Shown here in pieces: positions 1-10,900 of a DNA stretch of 64,000 nucleotides. The notes under the pieces are model-generated. The model made no database searches and was not told where the DNA came from. It worked only from the letters and a program-made list of their open reading frames with translations. The DNA lies in contig NZ_JNFG01000005.1 in the NCBI RefSeq assembly GCF_000729995.1, positions 231,657 to 295,656 of the forward strand, given 5' to 3'. Origin of the DNA: Caballeronia sordidicola (GTDB lineage Bacteria > Pseudomonadota > Gammaproteobacteria > Burkholderiales > Burkholderiaceae). The translations under genes and the position numbers were made by a program. Positions within the stretch are counted from its first letter, which is position 1. Each line of letters opens with the position of its first letter.

Positions 1-362
1 ACGTGATAGTTGTTTCTGTTCTGAACAATTTTATTTATGTTGTTCATCTCAACGGACAGTTATCCTGACTAATTGACAACAGTGGCTTTCTACACGCTAA
101 CGATACCCTTCCGCCTGTTTGCACTAGAGCCCGGAAGCGCCCCCGCTGGGCCTCGCTGTCTCCCGGTGATCAAATGATCCTGTCGCTCGCCAACACTCGC
201 GTCGGGTTAACCGATCATCACGCCGAGCGCGTCGAACGTCTCGTGTCGAAATGAGGCTGAAGTCAACGTCGTCGCCGTTCAAAACAACGACTGCGGCAGT
301 CGCGCGAAAGCGCATCCATTCATGCAAAACCATGAGCGTTGGAATCCGAAAACAAACTGCGC

Positions 363-391
363 TTGACTTCTGAAATTGACATGCCTATAAC
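363..391 (+). promoter_or_regulatory. sigma70-type promoter of the first small-RNA unit
   Basis: A TTGACT -35 box (363-368) and a TATAAC -10 box (386-391) are separated by exactly 17 bases. This would start transcription near 398. No open frame with a ribosome site follows before the strong terminator at 475-514, so the promoter appears to serve a short non-coding transcript. Confidence 0.6.
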
Positions 392-397
392 TCAACT

Positions 398-514
398 CAT
401 GAGATGTGCAGGTCCAGTGGCACTCAGGTTTTAAGACCGATCGCCAGCATTGCCGATCAGGTCACGGGCAAAAGAGCCCCAACCGTAAATAACGCGGTTG
501 GGGCTTTTTTTGTT
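398..514 (+). ncRNA. putative small RNA, unit 1 of a tandem pair
   Basis: This is a roughly 117-base unit between a consensus-like promoter and an intrinsic terminator, with no convincing coding frame. It contains TCAGGTTTTAA and, just before the terminator, CAGGTCACGGGCAAAAGAGCCC-like sequence. Both elements recur in the unit at about 684-813, so the two look like diverged paralogues. I did not match it to a named RNA family. The ends are inferred from promoter and terminator positions only. Confidence 0.5.
475..514 (+). terminator. intrinsic terminator
   Basis: A perfect 11-bp stem (475-485 with 495-505) closes a 9-base loop. It is followed by TTTTTTTGTTT. This is a textbook rho-independent terminator. 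Confidence 0.9.
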
Positions 515-683
515 TACTCGACGCGCGAAGGTGTGTGACCGGAAGGTTTGAATGAAGCCCACAATGGTGCTCCATTCAAACGCCGTCTTCGGCTGATGCC
601 CGCGAAGACGAGGCCACTAAATCGATATCCGGTGTTTAGATTCCGTCGTATTACTTTGAAATACGAACGAATATAAATTGGAG

Positions 684-813
684 AAAAGTCGTTTGAGGAT
701 CAGGTTTTAAAAACTCTGTCGGATTGATGCCCGCCGCCAAAAATGTCGGCCAGGCACGTGGCAAAAAAGCCCTGTAAAGACGTTCAATCGTCTCTACGGG
801 GCTTTTGCTTTTT
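684..813 (+). ncRNA. putative small RNA, unit 2 of a tandem pair
   Basis: This second unit shares TCAGGTTTTAA (about 699-710) and a CAGGCACGTGGCAAAAAAGCCC-like segment before its terminator with unit 1. The spacer between the shared blocks has diverged. A TATAAA box lies at 672-677, but I see no good -35 at the right distance, so the start near 684 is a guess. There is no coding frame with a ribosome site. Confidence 0.45.
768..813 (+). terminator. intrinsic terminator
   Basis: A stem of about 15 bp (768-782 with 789-803, with a few mismatches or G-T pairs) has a TTCAAT loop. TTTTGCTTTTT follows. It ends the second small-RNA-like unit. Confidence 0.85.
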
Positions 814-958
814 GAAGATGGCCCTTCAAAGTTTTCTGGATACAAGTTTTTTAATATCGTTCGGTGTTCGGTGGACGGAGCGTTCGAAGACGTGGACATA
901 GGCAGTCCCACGTTTTTCTTACGGCCTGACAGCCCGAAATTGTTGCTGGAGAGCAAAC

Positions 959-2713
959 ATGCGACGCGATGATATTTCGAACAGTAAAGACTGCATGGAC
1001 GTTGCGGTCCTGAATCGTAAGACGCTTCGGTCGTGGACATTAGTCAAGGTTTTAGAGAACATGCGAAAGATCGTCAATGATATTCGCCGCCGTGAAAGAC
1101 ACTATCGAGGCATCTATGAAAATGCGCTGGAGGGCATCGCGCGATTCTCGCCGCGCGGTGAGGCTCTCAGTGCGAATCCCGCATTTGCGCGAATGCTGGG
1201 ATATGAGCATTCCGAAGAACTTGTCCGTAGCATCACCGACTTCGGGCGGCAATGCTGGCTCGATCTGCACGAATGGGACAGTCTGGTCCGAGCACTGCGC
1301 ACGCAGGGTGCGGCAAGCGGATGTGAAGTAGAACTGGTGCGGGCGGACGGAAGCCACATCTGGGTGTTCCTTAGTGCAAGGGCGGTGCGCAGTGAAACAG
1401 GTGACATGCTTTTCCTTGAAGCGAACGTTTCCGGTGTCGCCAGGGAAAAGCACAGGGAAGCGGCGTTATGGGAGAGCGAATTGTGCTTCCGCGGTGTCGC
1501 ACGCGACATGGCGGTGGGGGTCAATACGGAAGGCGAGCGGCGGACGAGCCTGTTGACGCGCTGTGATCCGAAAAAGCGCGAAGATAGTCTGGAGAGCGCG
1601 CTGCAAATGGCGCATGTCGGATATTGGGATCGCGAATTGGACACCGATCGCGTCACTTGGTCGGACGAAACCTGTCGGATCATGGGTACCGCGCAGCGGC
1701 TTTCCAATCGCAGCTTTGCGGACGAACTCGCCGCGATCCATCCGGAAGACCGTCCGTGCGTGACGCGTGCGGTGTTGATAGCGCTGGATGGCGGCGCGCG
1801 TTTCGACGTCGAGTTCCGCGTCCTTCGGCCGGATGGGGACGTGCGTATCGTTCGGAAGCAGGGCGATCTCGTGACGGACAAATCTGGGCACCCAAGACGC
1901 ATGTTCGGCACAATTCAGGACATCACCAAACACAAACGGGCCGAGGAGCGCCTTGCCGAGAGCGAGCAGCGTGTTCGTGCGATGCCGATGGCGCTCGCGC
2001 ATGCGAACAGGCTGGCGACCGTCGGGCAGTTCACGGCCGAGCTCGCGCATGAGATCAAGCAGCCAATTGCGGCTGCTGCGACCCACGCGGCCGCAGCCGT
2101 TCGCTGGTTGCGCACGCAGCCTCCCAATCTCGATGAGGCACAGCGCGCACTCAGCTACATTGTGGATGACACTCGGCGGACGTGCGACGTGATCGTCAGG
2201 ATTCGCAGGCTTGTCACGAAGACGCCGATGAGCGAGGGCTTTCTGCGTGTCAACGACGCCATTATGGAAGTGATGAACCTGATTAGCGGCGAGGTCGAGA
2301 AAAACGCGGTGTCGGCGCGCGCCCAGCTTGCCGAAAGCTTGCCGCTCATTCACGGAGACAGGGTGCAGTTACAGCAGGTCATGCTCAACCTGAGCATAAA
2401 CGCAATCGAAGCGATGAGTACCTGCGGCGGCCCGCGCGAGTTGTCGATCGAGACGGGAACGGATGCTCAGGGCAACGTACTCGTCGCTGTCCGCGATTCG
2501 GGTCCGGGCCTGGGCCCGGACGCGTTGAAGCAGATCTTTGAACCGTTCTACACGACGAAGCCGGCCGGCATGGGAATAGGGTTGTCGATTTGCCGCTCAA
2601 TTGTCGAAGCACACGGCGGGCGGTTATGGGTTTCAGACAACCCGGCGGGTGGTTCCATTTTTCAGTTTTCCATTCCTTCAGAGACGTCTTGCGGCTCTCG
2701 TGACTCAAGCTAA
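959..2713 (+). CDS. cytoplasmic PAS-domain sensor histidine kinase
   Basis: The product is a 584-residue sensor kinase that would autophosphorylate and pass phosphate to a response regulator. Two PAS/PAC modules are visible, at about 45-165 and 205-325. They are followed by a HisKA domain with the phospho-acceptor H364 in ELAHEIKQP, then an ATPase domain with N481, DSGPG at 513-517 and GMGIGL at 537-542. No membrane segment or signal peptide is seen, so it should sense a cytoplasmic signal through the PAS modules. GGAGAG lies about six bases before the ATG. No response regulator is directly adjacent; single receivers and a FixJ-type regulator occur 9-18 kb downstream. The family includes FixL/TodS-like kinases, but I see no haem-binding signature I could defend. 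Confidence 0.9.
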   Translation: MRRDDISNSKDCMDVAVLNRKTLRSWTLVKVLENMRKIVNDIRRRERHYRGIYENALEGIARFSPRGEALSANPAFARMLGYEHSEELVRSITDFGRQCWLDLHEWDSLVRALRTQGAASGCEVELVRADGSHIWVFLSARAVRSETGDMLFLEANVSGVAREKHREAALWESELCFRGVARDMAVGVNTEGERRTSLLTRCDPKKREDSLESALQMAHVGYWDRELDTDRVTWSDETCRIMGTAQRLSNRSFADELAAIHPEDRPCVTRAVLIALDGGARFDVEFRVLRPDGDVRIVRKQGDLVTDKSGHPRRMFGTIQDITKHKRAEERLAESEQRVRAMPMALAHANRLATVGQFTAELAHEIKQPIAAAATHAAAAVRWLRTQPPNLDEAQRALSYIVDDTRRTCDVIVRIRRLVTKTPMSEGFLRVNDAIMEVMNLISGEVEKNAVSARAQLAESLPLIHGDRVQLQQVMLNLSINAIEAMSTCGGPRELSIETGTDAQGNVLVAVRDSGPGLGPDALKQIFEPFYTTKPAGMGIGLSICRSIVEAHGGRLWVSDNPAGGSIFQFSIPSETSCGSRDSS

Positions 2714-2795
2714 GCGGCGCAGGCGAACTGGACCCGCCACCGCAGCTTAAACCAAACGACTTCGGAAATTCGCATTGGCGCATTGGCGAATAAGT

Positions 2796-2893
2796 ATACG
2801 CACGTATGAGGAGCACACGCGTAAGCAGTGGGCACGGCACCGCTATGTATCATTTAAATTCGATCCTGCTGCACGTATGCTGATCTCATCGCC
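2796..2893 (+). promoter_or_regulatory. conserved activator-type promoter, copy A
   Basis: The palindrome ATACG-CA-CGTAT lies at 2796-2807, TGTAT at 2846-2850, and CGTATGCTGATCTCATCGCC at 2874-2893. The TATGCT at 2876-2881 fits a -10 box, with TTTAAA 17 bases upstream. The same boxes occur at identical spacing before the second hydrolase (13664), dipZ (20851) and, partly, budA (31207). The rest of the 2714-3124 gap shows nothing else. A start near 2888 would leave a leader of about 237 bases. Confidence 0.6.
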
Positions 2894-3124
2894 AGTGCTT
2901 ACGTGCTGCAAATCATTGTCGATACATATCGCGAAAACAGAGTGCGGGTCTTAATCGAATAGAGGATCTGCACGCATCAATCGAGCGCGATAGCCGTTTG
3001 CACATTCATTCGCATCATTCAGAAAAACAAGGTCATTTAGTACTTCATATCAGTAAAAATTCGCCCATAGGGACGCGAGTCGCGTTCTGGCGACCGCAAC
3101 CAAACCTCAATTGGAGAGTTATCA

Positions 3125-4171
3125 ATGTCGGATAAAATCGACCCCAGCCGTCGCGGCTTTCTGGGTACTGCGGCTATGACTTTGGCTGCCGCCCAGCTTG
3201 GCATGATTGGCTCTGCACGTGCACAATCCAGCCCGGAGAAGGGGGTGAATCTGCCCGCAATCAAGCCGGGCACGAACACGTCGTTCGGTGCATTGAAGCA
3301 GATCAATGCGGGTCCCCTGAATGTTGGATACGCTGAGGCGGGACCTGCCAATGGCCCCGTGGTGATGCTTCTTCATGGCTGGCCTTACGATATCTACAGC
3401 TATGTCGATGTAGCGCCTTTGCTGGCTTCGGCCGGTTATCGGGTGATCATCCCCTATCTGCGCGGCCATGGCACGACGCGCTTTTTATCGGATGCGACAA
3501 TGCGCAATGGACAGCAGGCCGCTGTTGCAGTCGACATCATCGCACTGATGGATGCGCTGAAGATCGATAAAGCGACCGTCGCAGGCTATGACTGGGGAGC
3601 GCGGACTGCGTGCATCCTCGCGGCGCTGTGGCCTGAACGATGCAACGGTTTGGTTTCCGTGAGTGGCTATCTGATTACCAATCTCGAACTCACTCAGTTG
3701 CCGCTACCACCGAAGGCCGAGTACGCATGGTGGTACCAGTACTATTTCGCTACAGAACACGGCGAGGTGGGTTACGCAAAATACAAGGATGACTTTGCGA
3801 AACTCATCTGGCAGATCGCCTCGCCGAAGTGGGCCTTCGACGACGCCACGTTCAACCGCACCGCAGCAGCCTTCAACAACCCGGATTACGTTGCGATCGT
3901 AATTCACAACTATCGTTGGCGGCAAAGCCTGGCGCAAGGTGAGCCGCAGTACGACGCGTTGGAAAAGCGGCTCAACGCCGCCCCGGATATCGGCGTGCCC
4001 ACGATTACCCTCGAAGGTGATGTCAATGGTGCGCCGCATCCCGACCCGGCATCGTATGCGAAGAAGTTCTCAGGCAAGTACTCACACAAGCTCGTCAGGG
4101 GTGCCGGTCACAATCTTCCCCAGGAGGCGCCCCGAGCATTTGCCGAAGCAGTCATTGAAGTTGCTGGCTGA
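3125..4171 (+). CDS. Tat-exported alpha/beta hydrolase, epoxide hydrolase/dehalogenase type (copy 1)
   Basis: This 348-residue hydrolase has a twin-arginine leader (SRRGFLG, residues 8-14), a hydrophobic stretch and an ARA cleavage site near residue 33, so it should be exported folded. The nucleophile motif is GYDWG with D156. Aspartate, not serine, is typical of epoxide hydrolases and haloalkane or fluoroacetate dehalogenases. LLHGWP near residue 82 supplies the oxyanion region, and D299 and H329 (GAGH) are likely charge-relay partners. GGAG precedes the start by about eight bases. A ridA gene follows. A close paralogue lies at 14055. The substrate is unknown, and D156 alone does not separate epoxide hydrolase from dehalogenase. 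Confidence 0.88.
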   Translation: MSDKIDPSRRGFLGTAAMTLAAAQLGMIGSARAQSSPEKGVNLPAIKPGTNTSFGALKQINAGPLNVGYAEAGPANGPVVMLLHGWPYDIYSYVDVAPLLASAGYRVIIPYLRGHGTTRFLSDATMRNGQQAAVAVDIIALMDALKIDKATVAGYDWGARTACILAALWPERCNGLVSVSGYLITNLELTQLPLPPKAEYAWWYQYYFATEHGEVGYAKYKDDFAKLIWQIASPKWAFDDATFNRTAAAFNNPDYVAIVIHNYRWRQSLAQGEPQYDALEKRLNAAPDIGVPTITLEGDVNGAPHPDPASYAKKFSGKYSHKLVRGAGHNLPQEAPRAFAEAVIEVAG

Positions 4172-4208
4172 TGCACGATTCCTGAGGCACGATTCGAATG
4201 GGCGGTAT

Positions 4209-4240
4209 GACGGAAGACCTCCTTCGTGAGGTCTTCCGTC
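4209..4240 (+). terminator. strong hairpin after hydrolase copy 1
   Basis: A perfect 13-bp inverted repeat (4209-4221 with 4228-4240) has a 6-base loop. It is not followed by a T run, so it may be a weak or bidirectional terminator or a 3' stabilising hairpin between the hydrolase and ridA. Confidence 0.55.
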
Positions 4241-4362
4241 GAGTTCAATTCTTGATAGCAACGCCACGCGGGATTGACCGCCTCTTCATTTAGAGCTGAA
4301 CACGCATGGCCGGCTTCGACCGGTTGTTCGTCCCCAACAGTCCATTTTTTGCGGAGCATTTC

Positions 4363-4827
4363 ATGAGTCACCACGACGTTTACGCCAGACTGAAAGAACT
4401 CGGCATCGAGTTGCCGACCGCCGGCGGCGCCGCCGCCGCCTATGTGATGAGCGCAGAAAGCGGCAACATGGTTTATCTGTCTGGTCATCTCGCCAAGAAA
4501 GACGGCAAGGTATGGGCGGGAAAACTTGGCGATACGCTGACGACTGAAGAGGGGCGCATCGCTGCGCGCCATGCTGTTATCGATCTGTTCGCTACACTGC
4601 ACGCGCACATTGGCGATTTGAATCGCGTTACCCGGGTCGTGAAAGTGGTAAGCCTCGTCAATTCCACACCCGATTTCGTTGAGCAGCATCTGGTAACGAA
4701 CGGCGCGTCCGAACTTATCGCCGACGTATTCGGTGAGGTCGGCCAACACGCGCGTTCGGCGTTTGGCGTTGCGCAGATTCCGTTGGGTGCGTGCGTCGAG
4801 ATCGAGATGAATGTCGAGGTGAAATGA
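4363..4827 (+). CDS. RidA family (YjgF/UK114) protein
   Basis: This 154-residue protein belongs to the RidA family, whose best-known members hydrolyse reactive enamine/imine intermediates from PLP enzymes. The family signature is in the C-terminal part, where HARSAFGVAQIPLGACVEIE carries the conserved Arg and Glu. The start MSHHDVYARLKELGI is chosen because GGAG lies about seven bases upstream; an in-frame ATG at 4306 has no such site. It follows the hydrolase, with a hairpin between them. A broken copy sits at the same place after the second hydrolase. Pairing with a secreted hydrolase is unusual, and RidA itself has no export signal. Confidence 0.88.
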   Translation: MSHHDVYARLKELGIELPTAGGAAAAYVMSAESGNMVYLSGHLAKKDGKVWAGKLGDTLTTEEGRIAARHAVIDLFATLHAHIGDLNRVTRVVKVVSLVNSTPDFVEQHLVTNGASELIADVFGEVGQHARSAFGVAQIPLGACVEIEMNVEVK

Positions 4828-4936
4828 TCCGGTTCGTGCGTACCGGGTTAGCTCAAGGTAGTTCCATACCGCCGCCGATAAGACAGGTGTCCGTCAGCTT
4901 GCCGCGAGAAGCGTGGCGCGAGCTTCTCGTAGCGTG

Positions 4937-7900
4937 TTAAGGCTGCGCGCTCTGGACGAAACCGGCGGCCGGGATTTCGAAATAGAAGCGGGCTCCGCCG
5001 AGAGTCGATTCGCTGTCCACCGCGATGCGCCCGCCGTGCGCTTCGATAATCGAGCGGCAGATGGGCAGACCCATGCCCATGCCATCCTGCTTCGTCGTGA
5101 AGAAACTCTCGAACAGATAGTCAAGATGTTCTGGGGCAACGCCTGGGCCGCTATCCTCGACCATGCAGCGAAGCGTTGCGGGATCAGACATGGCGGTGCG
5201 GATGCCGATCCTGCGCTCGGGGCTTTGTGCATGCTCCATTGCCTGCATGGCGTTGACGGCGAGATTGACAATGACTTGCTGAAACTGGACGCGATCGGCA
5301 AGTACGTGAGGGGCCCCCGGAGCGACATGGTGCGATACCGTGACGCCGCGCATCTTGACTTCGTGACGGAGAAACATGAGCGCCCCATCGATCAGTTCGT
5401 CAAGCGACACCACCGTGTGTTCGGGCGCTTGCCGAATCGCCATCGCGCGAATGCGGCTAACAATGTCTGCGGCACGATGCGCATTGGCGACTATGCGTGT
5501 GTTCGTCAGGCGTGCCTCTTCGATATCGGGAACCGGCCGGTCAAGCCAGCGTTGCGCGGCCTGTCCATTCGTCACGACGGCGGCAAGTGGCTGCTTCAAC
5601 TCGTGCGCGATCGAGGCAGTCAGTTCGCCCAGCATTGAGATGCGCGCCGCATGCGCAAAGTCGGCCTGCAACCGCTGCAGCATTTCCTGAGCGCGGACAC
5701 GCTCGGTCAGGTCAACCAGGCTGATCAACGCGATGCCAAGATCGTTAGTCGCCCGGGGGCGTGCTACGGTGAATTGAACATCGATGATTCGCCCATCGAA
5801 GGTCGGAAGCCTCGTGGTTTCCTGAAAGCGCTCCTCGCCGCGATACCTGCTTTCAAGGACTCGCCGGAAAGTGCCGGGGCTCTGATTCCACACCCAGGAC
5901 ACAGGACCGAGTAACTCGCTGCGGTCCCGCGCACCGAACATCTGCACCGCGTAGTTGTTGACCTCTTCGACGACAAGCACCTCTTGCGCGATGCGCAGCC
6001 ACTCCGGATGCTCGTCAATGTAGGCCGACAGGTTCTCCACGCCCTGCGCCCGCAGCTGCGTCAACATCGCGATCACAGGCTGGGCGTCTGTCTGCCAGAG
6101 GCCGACCGGCATATCGCGAAAGAGATTGCGGTAACGTTGCTCGCTGCGTTCGAGTGCCGCGTGAGCCTGCTTGCCCACCGTGATGTCCATGAGCGCGCCG
6201 ACGAACTGCACATCGCCTGGCTCATCTGCGACGACATGAGCCAAAGTATGGAGGTGTTTGACGGATCCATCGGGCATCCGCAACCGATGCTCGATATCGA
6301 ATCCCTGCTTGTCGTTTGCAGCGTGATCGAGCGCCTGCTGAACAAGAGCAAGGTCGTCCGGATGCACTCGGGCGAACAACAGTTCGACAGTGGGCCTTGT
6401 GCTCGAATCATATTCAAGGATTCGAAAGCTCTCTTCCGACCAGAAGATTTCTCCGCTCGTTACGTGCCAGTCAAAGCTACCCGTGTGACTTAGCCGTTGT
6501 GCGTCGGCCAGCAAAGCTTCTGCGCGCTGCAGGTCAGCGTAAAGACGCGTATTCTCCAACGAAATCGCCGCTTGTGAAGCCAGCAGCCTCAGCACAGCGA
6601 TGCGGGCCGGTGTAAAGACGTGAGGGGTCAGGCTGTTCTCGAGGTATAGCACACCGATCAACTTCGTCTGCTTGATCAGGGGCAGGCAGAGAATCGACCG
6701 GCAGTCGTTACGGCGGATATACTCATCGCCCGAGAACGGACTTTGTTCCGATGCATCGTCGAGCACCACACTGTCCCGGGTTCGCATGACGTAGCGCAGA
6801 ACCGACTCGGGCAGTGCCACAGGCGTAACCCGCATTCGTGGCAATTGGACCACGACTGCATGACGCACCGTCGTGGCTTCAGCTTCGATCCGCAACCCGT
6901 CGCCTCGCGGCAGGATCAGCAAGCCCCGGTCGGCGCCGGCATGCTCCAGCGCGAGAACCATCAGCGTGTGGATCAATTCATTCAGGTCGATCTCGCTGAA
7001 GACCGCCTGCGACACCTTCACGACCGTCGTGAGATCCAATTGCTCTGCCGAAGTTGCAATGGTGCTGTCAGGGCGTGGCGAATCGTGGCCCAGTTGCGGG
7101 TGGGTCTGGTCCAGTTGACGAACCTTGCCGTTCGCGCCCCAACGGACGTAGCAAGACCGGGCGTTCCGGAGATAGGTCTCAGCGATCGTGTCGAAGCCAC
7201 GCTCCGAATAGAATCTCGCGGCGAGTTCATGCGCGATGCCCTGATTCTGGATGAAGCCATGCTCGCGGGCGGAGCTTATAGCTTCCTCATAGAAGCGCAT
7301 GGCTTCGAGGTCGCGGCCTTTGATGCGTGCCATCTCTGCGCAGACCAGTGCATGGCGGTTGCGATAATTGTCGGGAGAGTTGTCAGCCCAAAGCTGGAGT
7401 TTCCTGAGTATCGCGTCGAGCATGTGCTCATATTCGTGCTGCTCAGTGGCGCAAGCTGTCGGGTAGAGCGCCGTCAGGGTGAGCGCATGGAAGAAGTGAT
7501 AGGTGGCTTCGATCGGCATGCCCATCGCGGCGCCGAGCACAGGCTCCGCGCGGGCGCGGCAGTCCAGCGCCTCCGCGTACCTTCCGTCAAGGAAGGCGAG
7601 AATCTGCTTCATGATGTAATAGAAGACGATGCCGCAGCCGAAGTTGGCCTTCACAATAGCGGCAAAGCAGGCCGCTTCGTCGAACGCTTTATCGTCCAGG
7701 GTCAGCGGGTCCTTCAAGCTGCCCTGTAGGCTCGCGACAAATTGCTGTTCCAGTCGCACCGTCTCGCACACGGCATCGTTGCGGCTCTGCCGGGCGAACG
7801 CTGCATACCTCGCTGATAGCACCTTCACATCCTCAAGGGCGTCGCCCTTCTCGATCAACTGCCAGAGCGTCTCGAATGCGAGGTAACCGGTAAAAACCAG

Positions 7901-10900
7901 GTCTCCGACTTCCAGGCAGGCGAGGATAGCCTGTTCCAGGATCGGCAGGTCAGTCGCGATATGGCTTCGCCAGAAATTGATATGGTCGCCATGCAGGTGA
8001 AGCAATTTTCCCCGCAAGCGCCGGTTGTTAAACTTTTCATTCAGCCGCAGCGACATTTCGGAGAATTGGACGCCAGAGGCGATGTCGCCTACAAGCGAGA
8101 CCAGCATGACCGCGTAGTTACCATACACGTAGCTCGACTGGTCAGTATTGCCGTGCCGCAAGGAGAGGTTGACCGCCTTGAGGGTGATCAGGGGAAAGAG
8201 CATCGGTCGCCCGATGTACGCGCAGGGCATCGCTTCAACGAGGATATTGATGATCGCCTGCGTAGCCGGGTCTGACGCCACCGGAGCGTCGACAAGTTCA
8301 CTAATCAGGCGTCCTCCAAGATTGATCGGGACGTCCCTCAGCTCGGCGTCGATTGCTTCCCGAATGCCATGCTCGGATTCGGGGAAGATCACACCAAAAT
8401 CCCGGAGCGCGTCGAGTCCCGCCGCGTAGCTGTCGTCATATTTACCGGCGACCTGATACAGCTTCATGCGCAGGCTATAGACTTTGGCCCGATCGATATT
8501 GTCGTGTGCTTCGCCCAGGATTGTGTCGAACAGTGCGTCCGCCGCAGGAAAATTCCCCACCAGATATTCGCACTCGGAGAACGCAAGGTAGAGGTCCAGC
8601 GTCAGCGGGTAGCGTTGTGTCCAGGCATCCGGCGACAACAGCCTGGTGGCTTGCGCCAGATAGTTGCGGGCGGAGGCGTACGCGGTCGAACTCATGGCCC
8701 GCTTACCCGCGGTGAGGTTCAGCTCGACGACCCGTTCCCGTTCCGCGTCAATCGTGATAAGCGCAGCGCCGCGATTGAGATGGTTGACGATATCGAAAAT
8801 AGTCTCTTCAAGGTCCTCGGACGCCGTGCGTGACGCGAGCATTCTGCCGATCCGCAGATGCACTGCCGCGCGCTCGCCCTCGGGGATAAGGGCATAAGCC
8901 GCCTCATGGATGCGATCGTGCACGAATGCGTAGGAATACTCTGCGCGAAAGACAAGGCCAGCCCGAACGGCTTCCCACAGTTCCCCGTGGATCTTTTCTG
9001 CGGACCCGCCCTGAACCAGCGTCAGCGTGACGACCTCGGCCGTGTTTCCGAGGCAGGCGAGTTGCCCTAACGCATCTCGTGTTGTGTCAGGTAGCCGGCT
9101 CAGTTTCGCGGCCATGAGGTCCGCGACGTTCTCGGTAAAGCCCTTCGCACGAATGCGTTGCAGGTCCCAGGTCCACGCCAGTGCGCCATCGTCAAAAGTG
9201 AGTAGCGCCTCGTCGGTGAGAGCCGTCAGGAACTGGATTGCGAAGAACGGATTGCCGCCGGTCTTCTCATGCAACAACTGCGCGAGTGGCCGCGCCGTCT
9301 CGCGGTCGCAGTGAAGCGAATCGGCGACCAGTTGCCCGATGCTTTCAGGCGTAAGAGGCGCCAGCGTGGTCTCCTGAACCCGGCCGCCGGCGTCGCGGAT
9401 CAATCCCAATGTCCGCGCGAGCGGGTGAGCTGGCCCGACCTCGTTATCCCGATAGGCGCCGACCAACAGCAGGTGCCGAACCTCCGGGTGCGTGACGAGG
9501 TGTTCGATCAGATCGAGCGTCGCCGTGTCAAGCCATTGCAAGTCATCGACGAACAACGCGAGCGGATGTTCCGCGCACGCGAACACACCGATGAATCGAC
9601 GGAACACGATCTGAAAGCGATTTTGCGCGTCTTGCGGCGGCAGGGTAGGGACGCTCGGTTGCTCGCCGATAATGAGGGCAAGCTCAGGGATGAGATTCAC
9701 CATCAACTGGCCATTGGGGCCCAGTGCTTCCAGCAGCGCACTCCGCCACGGGGCAACCTCTGCATCGCTTTTGCTTAGCAGATTGCGCACGAGCGACTGG
9801 AAGGCTTGCGCCAGCGTCACGTAAGGAATGTCGCGCTTGTATTGATCGAACTTGCCGGCCGCAAACAGGCCGCGCGGCGGGACCAGCACCTTGTGCAGTT
9901 CGTTGACGACCGAGGACTTGCCGATGCCGGCGTACCCGGATATGAGCACCAGTTCGGTTGCGCCATTGGCCACGACGCGGTCAAAGGCGGCGACCAGCTC
10001 CCCGATCTGGGTCTCACGTCCATAGAGCTTTTCCGGAATCAGCAGCCGATCTGACGTGTCGTGCGCCCCCAGGGGGAACGCGTCGATCCAGCGGTGTGCC
10101 TCCCATGCCGAAAGACACGACCGGAGGTCGGCTTCTACCCCTGACGCAGTCTGGTATCGATTTTCAGCGGTCTTGGCGAGGAGCTTCAATACAATGCCCT
10201 CGACGGGTGCGGGAATTCCGCTGACGCGCTCGCTTGGCGGTGTTGGCTTGCGGGCGATGTGGCAATGAATCCATTCCATCGCGTCCGTTGCGGTGAACGG
10301 AAGCGAGCCGGTCAGCATCTCGTATAACGTGACGCCGAGCGAGTAGAGATCGCTGCGAGCGTCGATCGAGCGATTCATGCGGCCGGTTTGCTCGGGTGGC
10401 ATATAGGCAAACGTCCCTGCGACGATTTCCGGTGGCGCGGGAGGCTGGCGTTCGTTGGGCAGCCGTGAAGCGATCCCGAAGCCGGTAAGCCGGACGTTGC
10501 CGTCTCCGTCGACAAGCACGTTCGCCGGCTTGATGTCCTTGTGGATGAGACCGTGCCGATGGACGTGGCCAACCGTTATCGCCAGGTTTATGGCGAGCAG
10601 CAGGAAGCGTGTCAGCTCCAGCGGCTGGCCGAGAGCGCGATCCAGCGGCTCGCCGCCGTTGTCGTCGAGGAAGAGCGTTGGGGGAGCCTTGTGGCAGTTT
10701 AGGGCAAGAGGTTGCGCCGCCCACCTGGGGTCGAGCAGTGTCGCGAGGGCATATTCGTGTTCGAGGCGCGCGATGCTTCTTGGCGCCGAACTCGCGGCGA
10801 TCAGGGCTAGTACGGAGACCGGATTGCCTGGTTGCCGCGCGCGATAGAGCGAGAAGTCTCCGTCGTCGCGTAGCGGCTCCAGCTCGTATCCGGTGATATC

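Noticed and set aside
651..1040. 129-codon minus-strand frame over the second small-RNA unit and the kinase start
   Set aside because: It crosses a strong terminator and the kinase gene on the other strand, has no family signature and no ribosome site.
1114..2353. Long minus-strand frames opposite the PAS histidine kinase
   Set aside because: They are shadows of a high-G+C gene. The plus frame has all kinase motifs in order.
2846..2893. Sigma54 promoter at the conserved block
   Set aside because: No GG-N10-GC pair at the right spacing is kept in all four copies. A TATNNT -10 with an activator fits better.
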